This document shows positions 27,213-34,808 of a stretch of DNA of 41,011 nt, piece by piece. The DNA comes from a virus. The translations under genes and the position numbers were made by a program. Position 1 is the stretch's first letter. Each line of letters opens with the position of its first letter. A model generated the notes under the pieces. The model was not told the DNA's origin, made no database searches, and worked only from the letters and a program-made list of their open reading frames with translations. The stretch is from positions 1 through 41,011 of IMG/VR virus record IMGVR_UViG_3300001748_000007. One strand, written 5' to 3'.

Positions 27213-28196
27213 TTAATCCTGTTGACCTGCCGCGGAACTTCTTGCTACTGTCAAATCACCGACATCTGTCGCATTGGCATCAGTTGCAAAAGGAAACTTG
27301 TCGATTGTGTTGACACTTGGTGGTGCATCACCGCCAGAAGTATATCCATCTGTCGATGAAGATTGACCTGTCGCAACATCTCTTGTTTGTGATAAATCAC
27401 CGACATCAGTCGCATTAGCATCAGATGCAAACGGAAACTTGTCGATTGTGTTGACTCGTCCTGGTGGTGCTGCTCCGCCAGAGGCGTATCCATTATCGGT
27501 TGAAGATTGACCTGCGGAACCACTTCTTGCCACTGTTAAATTACCAACGTCAGTCGCATTAGCATCAGATGCGAAAGGAAACTTGTCGATTGTGTTGACT
27601 CGTCCTGTTGGTGCAAAACCGCCAGAACTGTATCCATCTGTCTCTGAAGATTGACCTACCACATAATTTCTTATTTGTGTTAAATCGCCAACGTCAGTCG
27701 CATTGGCATCACTTGCAAAAGGAAACTTGTCGATTGTGTTGACTCGTGGTGCTGCATAACCGCCAGAACTGTATCCATCTGTCTCTGAAGATTGACTCGC
27801 CAAATTATTTCTTGCTTGTGTTAAATCACCAACGTCAGTCGCATTGGCATCTGTTGCGAAAGGAAACTTGTCGATTGTGGTGACTCGTGGTGGTGCATCA
27901 CCGCCAGAAGTGTATCCATTGTCGGTTGAAGATTGACCTGCCGACTGCCTTCTTGCTTGTGATAAATCACCAACATCTGTCGCATTGGCATCTGATGCAA
28001 ATGGAAACTTGTCGATTACGTTGGATGTTGGATTACCGCCAGAAGTATATCCTGACACAGTGCCTGACATAGGAGGAGATGGTGGTACAAGAAACTCTGG
28101 AGCAAGCAACTCCGCGTCAAACTCTAAACCTTCACCTGTAACAGAGATTGTTTGATCATCCCATTCTATTTTGTCTTTATAGATTTTTATTGACAT
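27213..28196 (-). CDS. Six-bladed kelch-like propeller protein 2 (putative adhesin)
   Basis: This 327-residue paralogue has the class A N-terminal module (MSIKIYKDKIEWDDQTISVT then FDAELLAPEF), a PPSPPMSG linker and six blades. It is separated from gene 1 by only 5 bases (GAGAT), so the ribosome binding site of gene 1 lies in the junction. Blade loop sequences include RQSA, NNLA, NYVV, SGSA, DVAT and SSAA after the conserved TQAR-type motif. The second of these and its flanks are nearly identical to the second in gene 3 at DNA level. The function is inferred as for its relatives. Confidence 0.85.
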   Translation of the reverse strand: MSIKIYKDKIEWDDQTISVTGEGLEFDAELLAPEFLVPPSPPMSGTVSGYTSGGNPTSNVIDKFPFASDANATDVGDLSQARRQSAGQSSTDNGYTSGGDAPPRVTTIDKFPFATDANATDVGDLTQARNNLASQSSETDGYSSGGYAAPRVNTIDKFPFASDANATDVGDLTQIRNYVVGQSSETDGYSSGGFAPTGRVNTIDKFPFASDANATDVGNLTVARSGSAGQSSTDNGYASGGAAPPGRVNTIDKFPFASDANATDVGDLSQTRDVATGQSSSTDGYTSGGDAPPSVNTIDKFPFATDANATDVGDLTVARSSAAGQQD

Positions 28197-28201
28197 ATCT
28201 C

Positions 28202-29176
28202 TTAATCCTGTTGACCTGCCGGAGCACTTCTTGCTTGTGTTAAATCACCGACATCAGTCGCATTGGCATCTGTCGCGAATGGGAACTTGTCGATTGTGGT
28301 GGCAAATGGTGGTGCAAAACCACCAGAAGTGTATCCATTTTCGGATGAAGATTGACCTGCCACACTACTTCTTATTTGTGATAAATCACCAACGTCAGTC
28401 GCATTGGCATCAGTTGCGAAAGGAAACTTGTCGATTGTGTTGACTCGTGTTGGTGTAGCACCGCCAGAACTGTACCCATTGTCGGATGAAGATTGACCTG
28501 ATAGGTTACTTCTTGCTTGTGTTAAATCGGCAACGTCAGTCGCATTAGCATCTGTTGCGAAAGGAAACTTGTCGATTACGTTGACTATTGGTGGTGTACC
28601 GCCAGAAGTATATCCATCTGTCGATGAAGATTGACCTGCCGCACTATATCTTCCTTGTGTTAAATCACCGACATCGGTTGCATTGGCATCGGTTGCAAAT
28701 GGAAACTTATCGATTATGTTGCCTATTGCCGGTGCTGCACCGCCAGAACTGTATCCATCTGTCGATGAAGATTGACCCGCCAAATTATTTCTTGCTTGTG
28801 TTAAATCACCAACGTCAGTCGCGTTGGCATCTGATGCAAAAGGAAACTTGTCGATTGTGTTGACAAATGGTGGTGCATTACCGCCAGAACTGTATCCATC
28901 TGTCTCTGAAGATTGACCTGCCTGTTGTGCTCTTGCTTGTGTCAAATCACCAACATCTGTCGCATTGGCATCTGTCGCGAATGGGAACTTGTCGATTGTG
29001 GTGGCAAATGGTGTTGCACCGCCAGAAGTGTATCCCGACACAGTGCCTGACATAGGAGGTGCAGGGGTGATTCTTCCTAATGTTCTAATATCGCCATCAA
29101 ACTCAAAACCATTGTCAGTAACAGTTAAGGTATAGTCATCGAATTCAATTTTTTCTGGGTAGATTTTTATTGCCAT
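28202..29176 (-). CDS. Six-bladed kelch-like propeller protein 3 (putative adhesin)
   Basis: This 324-residue paralogue has a class A N-terminus (MAIKIYPEKIEFDDYTLTVT then FEFDGDI), a TPAPPMSG linker and six blades. Its 4-residue loops read AQQA, NNLA, YSAA, SNLS, SSVA and SAPA. The Pro-rich loops vary from TPPIV to AAPAIGN. Blades 1 and 6 share the same FATTIDK strand. It is one of three consecutive class A genes with identical 5-base junctions, which points to tandem duplication. Confidence 0.85.
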   Translation of the reverse strand: MAIKIYPEKIEFDDYTLTVTDNGFEFDGDIRTLGRITPAPPMSGTVSGYTSGGATPFATTIDKFPFATDANATDVGDLTQARAQQAGQSSETDGYSSGGNAPPFVNTIDKFPFASDANATDVGDLTQARNNLAGQSSSTDGYSSGGAAPAIGNIIDKFPFATDANATDVGDLTQGRYSAAGQSSSTDGYTSGGTPPIVNVIDKFPFATDANATDVADLTQARSNLSGQSSSDNGYSSGGATPTRVNTIDKFPFATDANATDVGDLSQIRSSVAGQSSSENGYTSGGFAPPFATTIDKFPFATDANATDVGDLTQARSAPAGQQD

Positions 29177-29181
29177 ATCTC

Positions 29182-30171
29182 TTAATCCTGTTGACCTGCC
29201 AACTCCCTTCTTGCTTGTGTCAAATCACCAACATCTGTCGCATTGGCGTCTGATGCGAAAGGAAACTTGTCGATTGTGTTGACATTTGGTGGTGCATAAC
29301 CGCCAGAAGTGTATCCATTGTCGGTTGAAGATTGACCTACTGTCAACCTTCTTGTTTGTGTTAAATCACCAACGTCAGTCGCATTGGCATCTGATGCGAA
29401 AGGAAACTTGTCGATTGTGGTGACTGCACTAGATGGTGCATAACCGCCAGAACTGTATCCATTTTCGAGCGATTGTTGACCTGCCGCACTATTTCTTGCT
29501 TGTGTTAAATCCCCAACATCAGTCGCATTGGCATCTGTTGCAAAAGGAAACTTGTCGATTGTATTGACTCGTCCCGGTGCCTCACCGCCAGAACTGTATC
29601 CATTGTCGGTTGAAGATTGACCTGCCATCAACCTTCTTGCTTGTGTCAAATCACCGACATCAGTCGCGTTTGCGTCAGTTGCAAATGGAAACTTGTCGAT
29701 TGTGGTCCTTGGTGTGGGTGTATTACCGCCAGAAGTGTATCCATTGTCAGATGAAGATTGACCTGCCGAACCTTCTCTTGCTTGTGTTAAATCACCGACA
29801 TCTGTCGCATTGGCATCTGTCGCGAATGGGAACTTATCGATTGTGTTGCTATGTGGTGGTGCAAAACCGGCAGAAGTGTATCCATCTGTCGATGAAGATT
29901 GACCTGCCATCAACCTTCTTGCTTGTGTTAAATCACCGACATCAGTCGCATTGGCATCTGTCGCAAAAGGGAACTTGTCGATTGTGTTGACTGTTGATGG
30001 TGAAGCACCGCCAGAAGTGTATCCAGACACAGTACCTGACGCAGGAGGTGGTGGTAAAGAATAAGATAGTGCTGTGATAGTGCCATCAAACTCGAAACGA
30101 GATTCTGCGGAAGAATATGTGAGCGTATAATCTCCTAACTCAATTCTATCATTGTAGACGCGAATTGCCAC
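29182..30171 (-). CDS. Six-bladed kelch-like propeller protein 4 (putative adhesin)
   Basis: This 329-residue paralogue is the first gene of the four-gene array and starts with GTG at 30171, one base after the stop of a 42-residue ORF. It has a class A N-terminus (MAIRVYNDRIELGDYTLTYS then FEFDGTI) and an SLPPPPASG linker. The linker keeps the Pro run but has Ala where the others have Met. Blades 1 and 3 carry the same loop RLMA, and blade 5 has RLTV, evidence of duplication within the gene. One blade has SAGFAPP instead of SGG. A late box 160 bases upstream may drive the whole array. Confidence 0.85.
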   Translation of the reverse strand: MAIRVYNDRIELGDYTLTYSSAESRFEFDGTITALSYSLPPPPASGTVSGYTSGGASPSTVNTIDKFPFATDANATDVGDLTQARRLMAGQSSSTDGYTSAGFAPPHSNTIDKFPFATDANATDVGDLTQAREGSAGQSSSDNGYTSGGNTPTPRTTIDKFPFATDANATDVGDLTQARRLMAGQSSTDNGYSSGGEAPGRVNTIDKFPFATDANATDVGDLTQARNSAAGQQSLENGYSSGGYAPSSAVTTIDKFPFASDANATDVGDLTQTRRLTVGQSSTDNGYTSGGYAPPNVNTIDKFPFASDANATDVGDLTQARRELAGQQD

Positions 30172-30172
30172 T

Positions 30173-30301
30173 TTATAAGTCCTCTATGATTTCCTTTAAA
30201 ATCAAAAATGCTTCCATATCTTCCATTTTAAATTTCATCAACACTTCAATAAGTTCATTTAGATCTAGTTCTTCAATTTTGTTTGCAATTTCGATTTCCA
30301 C
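30173..30301 (-). CDS. Small 42-residue helical protein
   Basis: This short ORF fills the 134-base gap between the small oxygenase gene and the propeller array. It starts with GTG at 30301, 4 bases after the oxygenase stop, with AAGAGAG upstream, and ends 1 base before the next gene's GTG. The product, VEIEIANKIEELDLNELIEV then LMKFKMEDMEAFLILKEIIEDL, is an acidic, leucine/isoleucine-rich helical peptide with heptad-like spacing. It could be a small chaperone or coiled-coil partner for the adjacent fibre proteins. It is supported by the tight packing and by a late promoter 28 bases upstream; no family is recognised. Confidence 0.62.
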   Translation of the reverse strand: MEIEIANKIEELDLNELIEVLMKFKMEDMEAFLILKEIIEDL

Positions 30302-30305
30302 AGTT

Positions 30306-30866
30306 TTAATCTCTCTTGAATATGTTACTATTTATAATAATACGAGGGTTTAGTGCAGGTGTTGTGCTTGCGTGTAATATTGAACCATCAAACAAAACAA
30401 CTTGTCCTCGTCGAGGGGCAATGCGATCAATAATCTTGTTGCCATCAAACATCAGCGTATCTCCGTCTACATTATTCACATAATAGATCATCACCCAATG
30501 AGGAGACTTATAATCGTTATGTGGCACATCCACACGATCTTTTTCCGACAATCCATATTGTGGCAGAGTCAATCTAGCACGACATCTGAAAATATCTGAC
30601 AAGTCCAAGTTCATTTGCAGTTTGTCAAATGCTTCTAAAAAAATAGGACAAATCAAGTCGTACTTACTATCTCGAATCGTCTTTTGTTCATTGTTGTTAA
30701 AGTGTTTGTTCAGAAAGAAATTGTATGAAAACCCAGAGGTATTCCTACCGTTTGGGTTGTTTCCTACACTAATCTCTGGTACGAAAGTCCATTTTAACTT
30801 AGCACACTCTTCAAATACGTAACTAGAATATTTATCACCGATTACATTATCTATTACCTTAATCAT
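30306..30866 (-). CDS. 2OG-Fe(II) oxygenase (prolyl-4-hydroxylase-like)
   Basis: This 186-residue protein is a single-domain iron and 2-oxoglutarate dependent dioxygenase. The metal triad is visible: HND (His116, Asp118) and His165 in SILHASTTP, and Arg175 in NPRIIINSN would bind 2-oxoglutarate. The spacing and the DGNKIIDRIAPRRGQVVLFDG stretch before the distal His match the prolyl-4-hydroxylase-like group common in marine T4-like phages. Its substrate is unknown; neighbouring fibre proteins are candidates. It overlaps the methyltransferase stop by ATGA, and its 3' end contains a late promoter box. Confidence 0.85.
   Translation of the reverse strand: MIKVIDNVIGDKYSSYVFEECAKLKWTFVPEISVGNNPNGRNTSGFSYNFFLNKHFNNNEQKTIRDSKYDLICPIFLEAFDKLQMNLDLSDIFRCRARLTLPQYGLSEKDRVDVPHNDYKSPHWVMIYYVNNVDGDTLMFDGNKIIDRIAPRRGQVVLFDGSILHASTTPALNPRIIINSNIFKRD
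30329..30336 (-). promoter_or_regulatory. Late promoter inside the 3' end of the oxygenase gene
   Basis: Perfect TATAAATAG on the minus strand, 28 bases upstream of the GTG of the 42-residue ORF. It would drive that ORF and the four-gene propeller array. Confidence 0.7.
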
Positions 30867-31600
30867 AACTTTAAATTCACTCTCGGATGCGGAAATATAT
30901 CTATCGGAGTCATTCGTATCATTGCCGTACTGTTCTGTGCTCGGTCTTTATTTTCTATGATATGCTCTACACTGAACCGATGACTCGAAACAATCTGTTG
31001 CAACTCGTGTGGGTTGCTCGACAACTCCAACATTGACAAAGGCACTTGGTTCATGTTAAACAGTTCCACAGTCTTTTCAAGCATACTCATACTGGAAAAG
31101 TTAGTCGAGGCACTGTCAATAAACAGAACAGAATCTGCACTCATCTTTGGCAGATACTGCACCAACAACTTCACGATGTCATACACAGAGTGCGCGAAAT
31201 CAGAAAACAAAATGTCAATAGTGTCTTCAACATCCACCACATCAATTCGTTTATTAACAAACTGAATTTGATTCTCAAACTCAAAAGTCTTTATGAGACT
31301 GTTGATATACGTTGCATAGTCTTCACGGTAGTACGAACTAAATCTCGGTGCTACTTGAGAAATTCTCTGCCACTCTGAACCATCATCAACTGTAATGAAG
31401 GAACCAAACCCGTTTTCTTCCATTGCCAGTGCTGACCACAACATTGCTGTGCCAACACCAGTTCCTAGTTCAACCACGGTGTTTGGTCTTTTCATTTTAA
31501 TCAACGAGTACAGAAAAACTGAAAAGTCCTCTGTACCGTAGATTGTTCCGATAGAATCGGTCAGTTGTTTTATATGTGAGATTTTCTCATATAACTTCAT
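30863..31600 (-). CDS. Class I SAM-dependent methyltransferase
   Basis: This 245-residue protein has the AdoMet-binding motif VVELGTGVGTAMLW (about residues 42-55), an acidic strand end FITVDDGSEW (about 69-78) and a DILFSDFAHS motif (about 129-138), in the order of a Rossmann-type class I methyltransferase. I see no DNA methyltransferase catalytic motif. The target is therefore more likely a protein, sugar or small molecule. Location inside the oxygenase operon between propeller arrays suggests a virion-modifying role, but this is inference. It is coupled by ATGA overlaps on both sides. Confidence 0.82.
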   Translation of the reverse strand: MKLYEKISHIKQLTDSIGTIYGTEDFSVFLYSLIKMKRPNTVVELGTGVGTAMLWSALAMEENGFGSFITVDDGSEWQRISQVAPRFSSYYREDYATYINSLIKTFEFENQIQFVNKRIDVVDVEDTIDILFSDFAHSVYDIVKLLVQYLPKMSADSVLFIDSASTNFSSMSMLEKTVELFNMNQVPLSMLELSSNPHELQQIVSSHRFSVEHIIENKDRAQNSTAMIRMTPIDIFPHPRVNLKL

Positions 31601-31932
31601 GAATTTTGTGAAACGAAATTATCGTACCACTGTTCTGCCATTGTCGTGACTTCTGCATCAGTCATTGCTTCTGGTTCAGCATCTGGGTTTTCCATATCCA
31701 TTTCGTTCATCATAGGATTGGTTGCATGCATTCCAAGTGTACGAGTCACGAACTGTTCTTTGGTTAAAGTTTTGATTGAGTCTGGTACATAATAATCTCT
31801 TTCGTCATCGATCCAACCAACATAGGTATGATCTGCTGAATTGTACCAATGCCCTCGATCTCCGATAAAACCGGGAATTTCTGCTTTGCTATTACCATTT
31901 ATTTTTTGAAGCATGTATTCAACTACTGCCAT
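31597..31932 (-). CDS. Hypothetical protein of the tail-fibre region
   Basis: This 111-residue protein has an aromatic N-terminal half (PGFIGDRGHWYNSADHTYVGW, then IDDERDYYVP) and an acidic Met-rich C-terminal part (NPMMNEMDMENPDAEPEAMTDAEV). Similar small proteins occur near fibre genes in marine T4-like phages as far as I recall, without known function. Its start shares a base with the upstream stop (TAATG) and its stop overlaps the methyltransferase start (ATGA). It could be a fibre-associated or assembly protein; no motif proves this. Confidence 0.75.
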   Translation of the reverse strand: MAVVEYMLQKINGNSKAEIPGFIGDRGHWYNSADHTYVGWIDDERDYYVPDSIKTLTKEQFVTRTLGMHATNPMMNEMDMENPDAEPEAMTDAEVTTMAEQWYDNFVSQNS

Positions 31933-32906
31933 TACTCTTCCTCCTGACTACTTTTTGGTAGTGCTAATTTGCTGTTATAAGTGATTTCTTCTGTTGGGTC
32001 TGGATCATAACCAAGAAGTTCCATTCTCTTCACATCAACCTTGTGCACAGTAATTAATTCATCTGCTAATTTATCTACGAATTCAAAAAGACCAGAACTG
32101 TCCCAAGACTCTTGGGATGCTTCTGACTCAACATACTTTTTCAAGATGTGTTGGAGTTTACCTACATTAACTCCAATTTGTTCTACGTATTCTTGCTCGC
32201 CTTTTGAGATGTGCCCTGCTTGGCGTATATCACGAATACATTGTACTAAACTTCTTTTCATATGAGTTTTAGATTCAAGCAACTCGACATCTTGCTCACT
32301 GAACTCACTGACTTTCTCTTTGAGATCTTCGTAAATTTCTTGAAGGGCAAGCACATCTTTCATTGCACCTTCAATGTAAGTCATGGACTCAACTGCTTTT
32401 TCTTTCAGTTCTGCGAGTTTGATTTTAAGTTCAACCTCTCTCCAATAGTCCATATCAGATGTGTCTTGCAACTCGTCTTGAAGTTTGCAAATCTTTGCTT
32501 CGTTCTTGACGTGTCTCCACTTTGCCTCGGACAGTGCAGTTTTCTTCTTAGTCATTTCCGCAGAAATCTGACGCATATTTTTGATAGGACTGTGGTATGA
32601 AAAGTTGATGTGCTTCCAAGTCCATTGTGAATGAGAGTGATTCCAGATATTTTCCAACTGTCCTACATTTTTCATTGCTGCATCTACAAGTTGAGTGTTC
32701 TCACTCAAAGTTCTTCCACCAAAACTTGGTAGGTTAGTTGTAGTGCCTCGTCCAAACACAGTGGCAAGAGGGATCTTCAACTTTTCTGGATCTGCCACCA
32801 CAATATCATTGTTTGTACGAATGTCTTCAAATACCGAAATAGTATTCATTTTAGACTCTTCTAACTCTTGTGCAATCTGCACTTCTTCTTTCACTTTTGC
32901 TGTCAT
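31932..32906 (-). CDS. Hypothetical coiled-coil protein of the tail-fibre region
   Basis: This 324-residue protein begins at ATG 32906, preceded by AGGAGAT and 1 base after the upstream stop; a longer in-frame start at 32951 lies inside the upstream gene and is less likely. A conserved-looking part near 65-130 contains GGRTLSENTQLVDAAMKNVG, then WNHSHSQWTWKHINFSYHSP. Residues 130-245 form a long coiled coil of Lys/Glu-rich helices. The C-terminus is acidic. I recall similar proteins next to fibres in marine myoviruses, but with no function assigned. An intragenic late box lies 100 bases upstream. Confidence 0.78.
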   Translation of the reverse strand: MTAKVKEEVQIAQELEESKMNTISVFEDIRTNNDIVVADPEKLKIPLATVFGRGTTTNLPSFGGRTLSENTQLVDAAMKNVGQLENIWNHSHSQWTWKHINFSYHSPIKNMRQISAEMTKKKTALSEAKWRHVKNEAKICKLQDELQDTSDMDYWREVELKIKLAELKEKAVESMTYIEGAMKDVLALQEIYEDLKEKVSEFSEQDVELLESKTHMKRSLVQCIRDIRQAGHISKGEQEYVEQIGVNVGKLQHILKKYVESEASQESWDSSGLFEFVDKLADELITVHKVDVKRMELLGYDPDPTEEITYNSKLALPKSSQEEE

Positions 32907-32907
32907 A

Positions 32908-34185
32908 TTATCTAAATCTCCTAGAACCATGAACCCAGATGACAAGAGCATATCTCTCGCCTTTTGTAATATTGGTCACTTTATGTGGCATATAACTTGG
33001 AAAACTATTTATAGATCCTTGCTCACGAGTTGCCTCAAAAATGTTGCCGTGATCGTTGACGACTAAATCGCATTCTTCATATTCATTAGGATCAGTCAGT
33101 TGAACGGTCACACTAATCTTTCTTGTTGCTACTGGACCGCGACCTGCATCTACGTGCCAATCGTAATGCCCCTTGACTTCATCATCACTTGTATAATGAA
33201 TCAATTGCAAACCGTGGACAATACCTGAAATCTCATAGTCGTAATGTTCTTGATTAAGAACTGAAATAATCTTACAAAGTTTTTCGAAAATCCAACGGTT
33301 TTCTTCGTCGTTTTCCAATACGAAAATATTTGCCTTACGAATTTCTTGTTCAAACTTACCTTTGTGATCACCACCTACTGTTGCATCTGCGTGGTATAAA
33401 TCTTTTGTCAGATTAACAATTCGGTCGCACTCTTCTTTGGTAAACATCAGTTCTGGCATATGTTTTGAGTTAATGCCAATGTATCCGGGTAAAGTATCAT
33501 CACTGCTTGGAATATACACTGAGTCATAATGAGGTCTTGAAACCTTTACTTTTTTTTCAGTTATTTTAGGAGTTTCATCAAGTTGTTGTTGTTCTTGATG
33601 ATGAACCACATTAGGAGTGGGTCGTTTGCCTCGTGTGCGACTATCACCTGCTTCATCTGCATAAGGACCATCTAGATCGACATAATGTAAGAATACTTGT
33701 ACATGCCACTTGCCCTTGAACTCGTTTCTCCAATGCAATAACTCACACCCTTTATAGACTGCGAGTTCACCTACGTCCAACTGAACTGGAACTTGATGTT
33801 TTTCACCATTTGAGAAGAAGATGGGGTATACTGACTTGCCATCAAAACCAAGAGTCATCGTAGCAGAAATTTCACACGCAGGACGATCTTTGTGTTTTTT
33901 CAGCACTTCGCCGGGACGATAAATGCGAGCATACGCATAAGTGGGAGCAAGAAGACGACCGATTTGATTACCGATTGGAACTGCAAACTCGTGTAGCAGT
34001 TCTTCCATATGTGCATCACCATACACAGCATCCGATTTAGGGCATTGGTCATCACGAACTAATTTGTTTGAATCGTATAGACTAAACATATGATGTGTTA
34101 AAAAGTTTGCACGATCTTGTGTAATCGCATTCGAAAGAACAACATATCCATTGTCTTCAAAATAGTCTTTAATTTCACTTCCCAT
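32908..34185 (-). CDS. Two-domain 2OG-Fe(II) oxygenase
   Basis: This 425-residue protein appears to hold two dioxygenase modules. The N-terminal one (about 1-175) has His98/Asp100 in KKHKDRPAC and His151 in ELLHWRNEF. The C-terminal one (about 235-425) has His344/Asp346 in DWHVDAG, His401 in YMPHKVTNI, and Arg411 as the probable 2-oxoglutarate ligand. A polar linker with Gln runs (residues 178-215) separates them. The C-terminal module looks like a prolyl-4-hydroxylase/PiuC-type domain. Two active sites in one chain could hydroxylate two positions of one target. Its start shares a base with the 187-residue gene's stop (TAATG). Confidence 0.83.
   Translation of the reverse strand: MGSEIKDYFEDNGYVVLSNAITQDRANFLTHHMFSLYDSNKLVRDDQCPKSDAVYGDAHMEELLHEFAVPIGNQIGRLLAPTYAYARIYRPGEVLKKHKDRPACEISATMTLGFDGKSVYPIFFSNGEKHQVPVQLDVGELAVYKGCELLHWRNEFKGKWHVQVFLHYVDLDGPYADEAGDSRTRGKRPTPNVVHHQEQQQLDETPKITEKKVKVSRPHYDSVYIPSSDDTLPGYIGINSKHMPELMFTKEECDRIVNLTKDLYHADATVGGDHKGKFEQEIRKANIFVLENDEENRWIFEKLCKIISVLNQEHYDYEISGIVHGLQLIHYTSDDEVKGHYDWHVDAGRGPVATRKISVTVQLTDPNEYEECDLVVNDHGNIFEATREQGSINSFPSYMPHKVTNITKGERYALVIWVHGSRRFR
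33006..33013 (-). promoter_or_regulatory. Intragenic late promoter box
   Basis: Perfect TATAAATAG on the minus strand inside the 3' end of the two-domain oxygenase gene, about 100 bases upstream of the 324-residue coiled-coil gene. It may be fortuitous, but the 9-base match equals those used before structural genes. Confidence 0.42.
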
Positions 34186-34748
34186 TATCTAACTCCAATA
34201 TTAAAACTAATACTAATTCTATCTTCATCACTTTGATTCATTTCCACATAATGCTCCATCCAACTAGGAAACATGATACACGCAAGATTTTCCGGTTCTA
34301 TCGAATAGTTCTTTTCTCGAATCACTTTCATCTCTGAACGAATCATGGGATTCACAAGAATCAATCGTCCAGAATCTGGTGGAATCTTCAAATAAAACAC
34401 CCCCGAGAGTTCGCCTTCGTGCGTGTGTGCCATATTCATATTGTATTTATGATTAACATTTGCCCACATAGACTGAACATAAACTTCACGTTTGGTATAC
34501 GATTCTAATATTTCACTTGACAACTTTCTGATAATTGATGCAAACTCACGAAAGATGCCGTGAGAGTGGAGGTTGTCATCAGACTGCCATCCCCCCATAT
34601 TACTTTTCACTTGGGATGGCATCGTCTCTTTCATTTTCATAATTGTGTCAATGTAGTCAATTGCGTGATATTGCTCTGTATTTAGTATAAACCCCCAAAT
34701 CGGAGATTGAAACACATTATGTTGACTTGGATGTTCTTTGCCGTACAT
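34185..34748 (-). CDS. 2OG-Fe(II) oxygenase (TIGR02466-like)
   Basis: This 187-residue protein fits a phage/marine group of putative 2OG-Fe(II) oxygenases. The pattern is VNHKYNMNMAHTHEGELSG, with His108/His110, then VFYLKIPP, FPSWMEHYVEM (His166) and DRISISFN (Arg177). The conserved beta-jelly-roll spacing between the first His cluster and the distal His supports this. The substrate is unknown. It leads the seven-gene coupled operon between the two propeller arrays and has the CTAAATAG late box 37 bases upstream of its ATG. Confidence 0.82.
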   Translation of the reverse strand: MYGKEHPSQHNVFQSPIWGFILNTEQYHAIDYIDTIMKMKETMPSQVKSNMGGWQSDDNLHSHGIFREFASIIRKLSSEILESYTKREVYVQSMWANVNHKYNMNMAHTHEGELSGVFYLKIPPDSGRLILVNPMIRSEMKVIREKNYSIEPENLACIMFPSWMEHYVEMNQSDEDRISISFNIGVR

Positions 34749-34784
34749 TATATTTTCACCTTACCATTTTCATAAAAGAATACA

Positions 34785-34792
34785 CTATTTAG
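34785..34792 (-). promoter_or_regulatory. Late promoter variant CTAAATAG before the oxygenase operon
   Basis: CTAAATAG on the minus strand in the 60-base gap between the two-gene propeller array and the 187-residue oxygenase gene. No terminator is visible in this gap, so read-through from the array is also possible. Confidence 0.55.
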
Positions 34793-34808
34793 TTCTGAAA
34801 ATTAAATA

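Larger units (their letters stand above)
26233..30171 (-). repeat. Tandem array of four propeller genes (24 blades)
   Basis: Four paralogous genes lie head to tail with 5-base spacers. At DNA level the blades repeat about every 135-145 bases with long near-identical blocks, for example the segments encoding TIDKFPFA and DANATDVGDLTQAR. The spacer and flanks (CAGGATTAAGAGATATG on the minus strand) are the same at all three junctions. Confidence 0.92.

Noticed and set aside
28231-29990. Plus-strand open frames with repeated His/Gln/Arg-rich peptides
   Set aside because: They are antisense shadows of the propeller repeats, have no ribosome binding sites and repeat with the same period.
26233-30171. 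Regularly spaced DNA repeats resembling a CRISPR-like or other non-coding repeat array
   Set aside because: The period of about 140 bases is in frame with long open genes and encodes a conserved protein repeat; there are no short spacers or cas genes.
32907-32951. Longer start for the 324-residue coiled-coil gene at 32951
   Set aside because: It would overlap the upstream gene by 44 bases, whereas ATG 32906 has AGGAGAT at good spacing right after the upstream stop.
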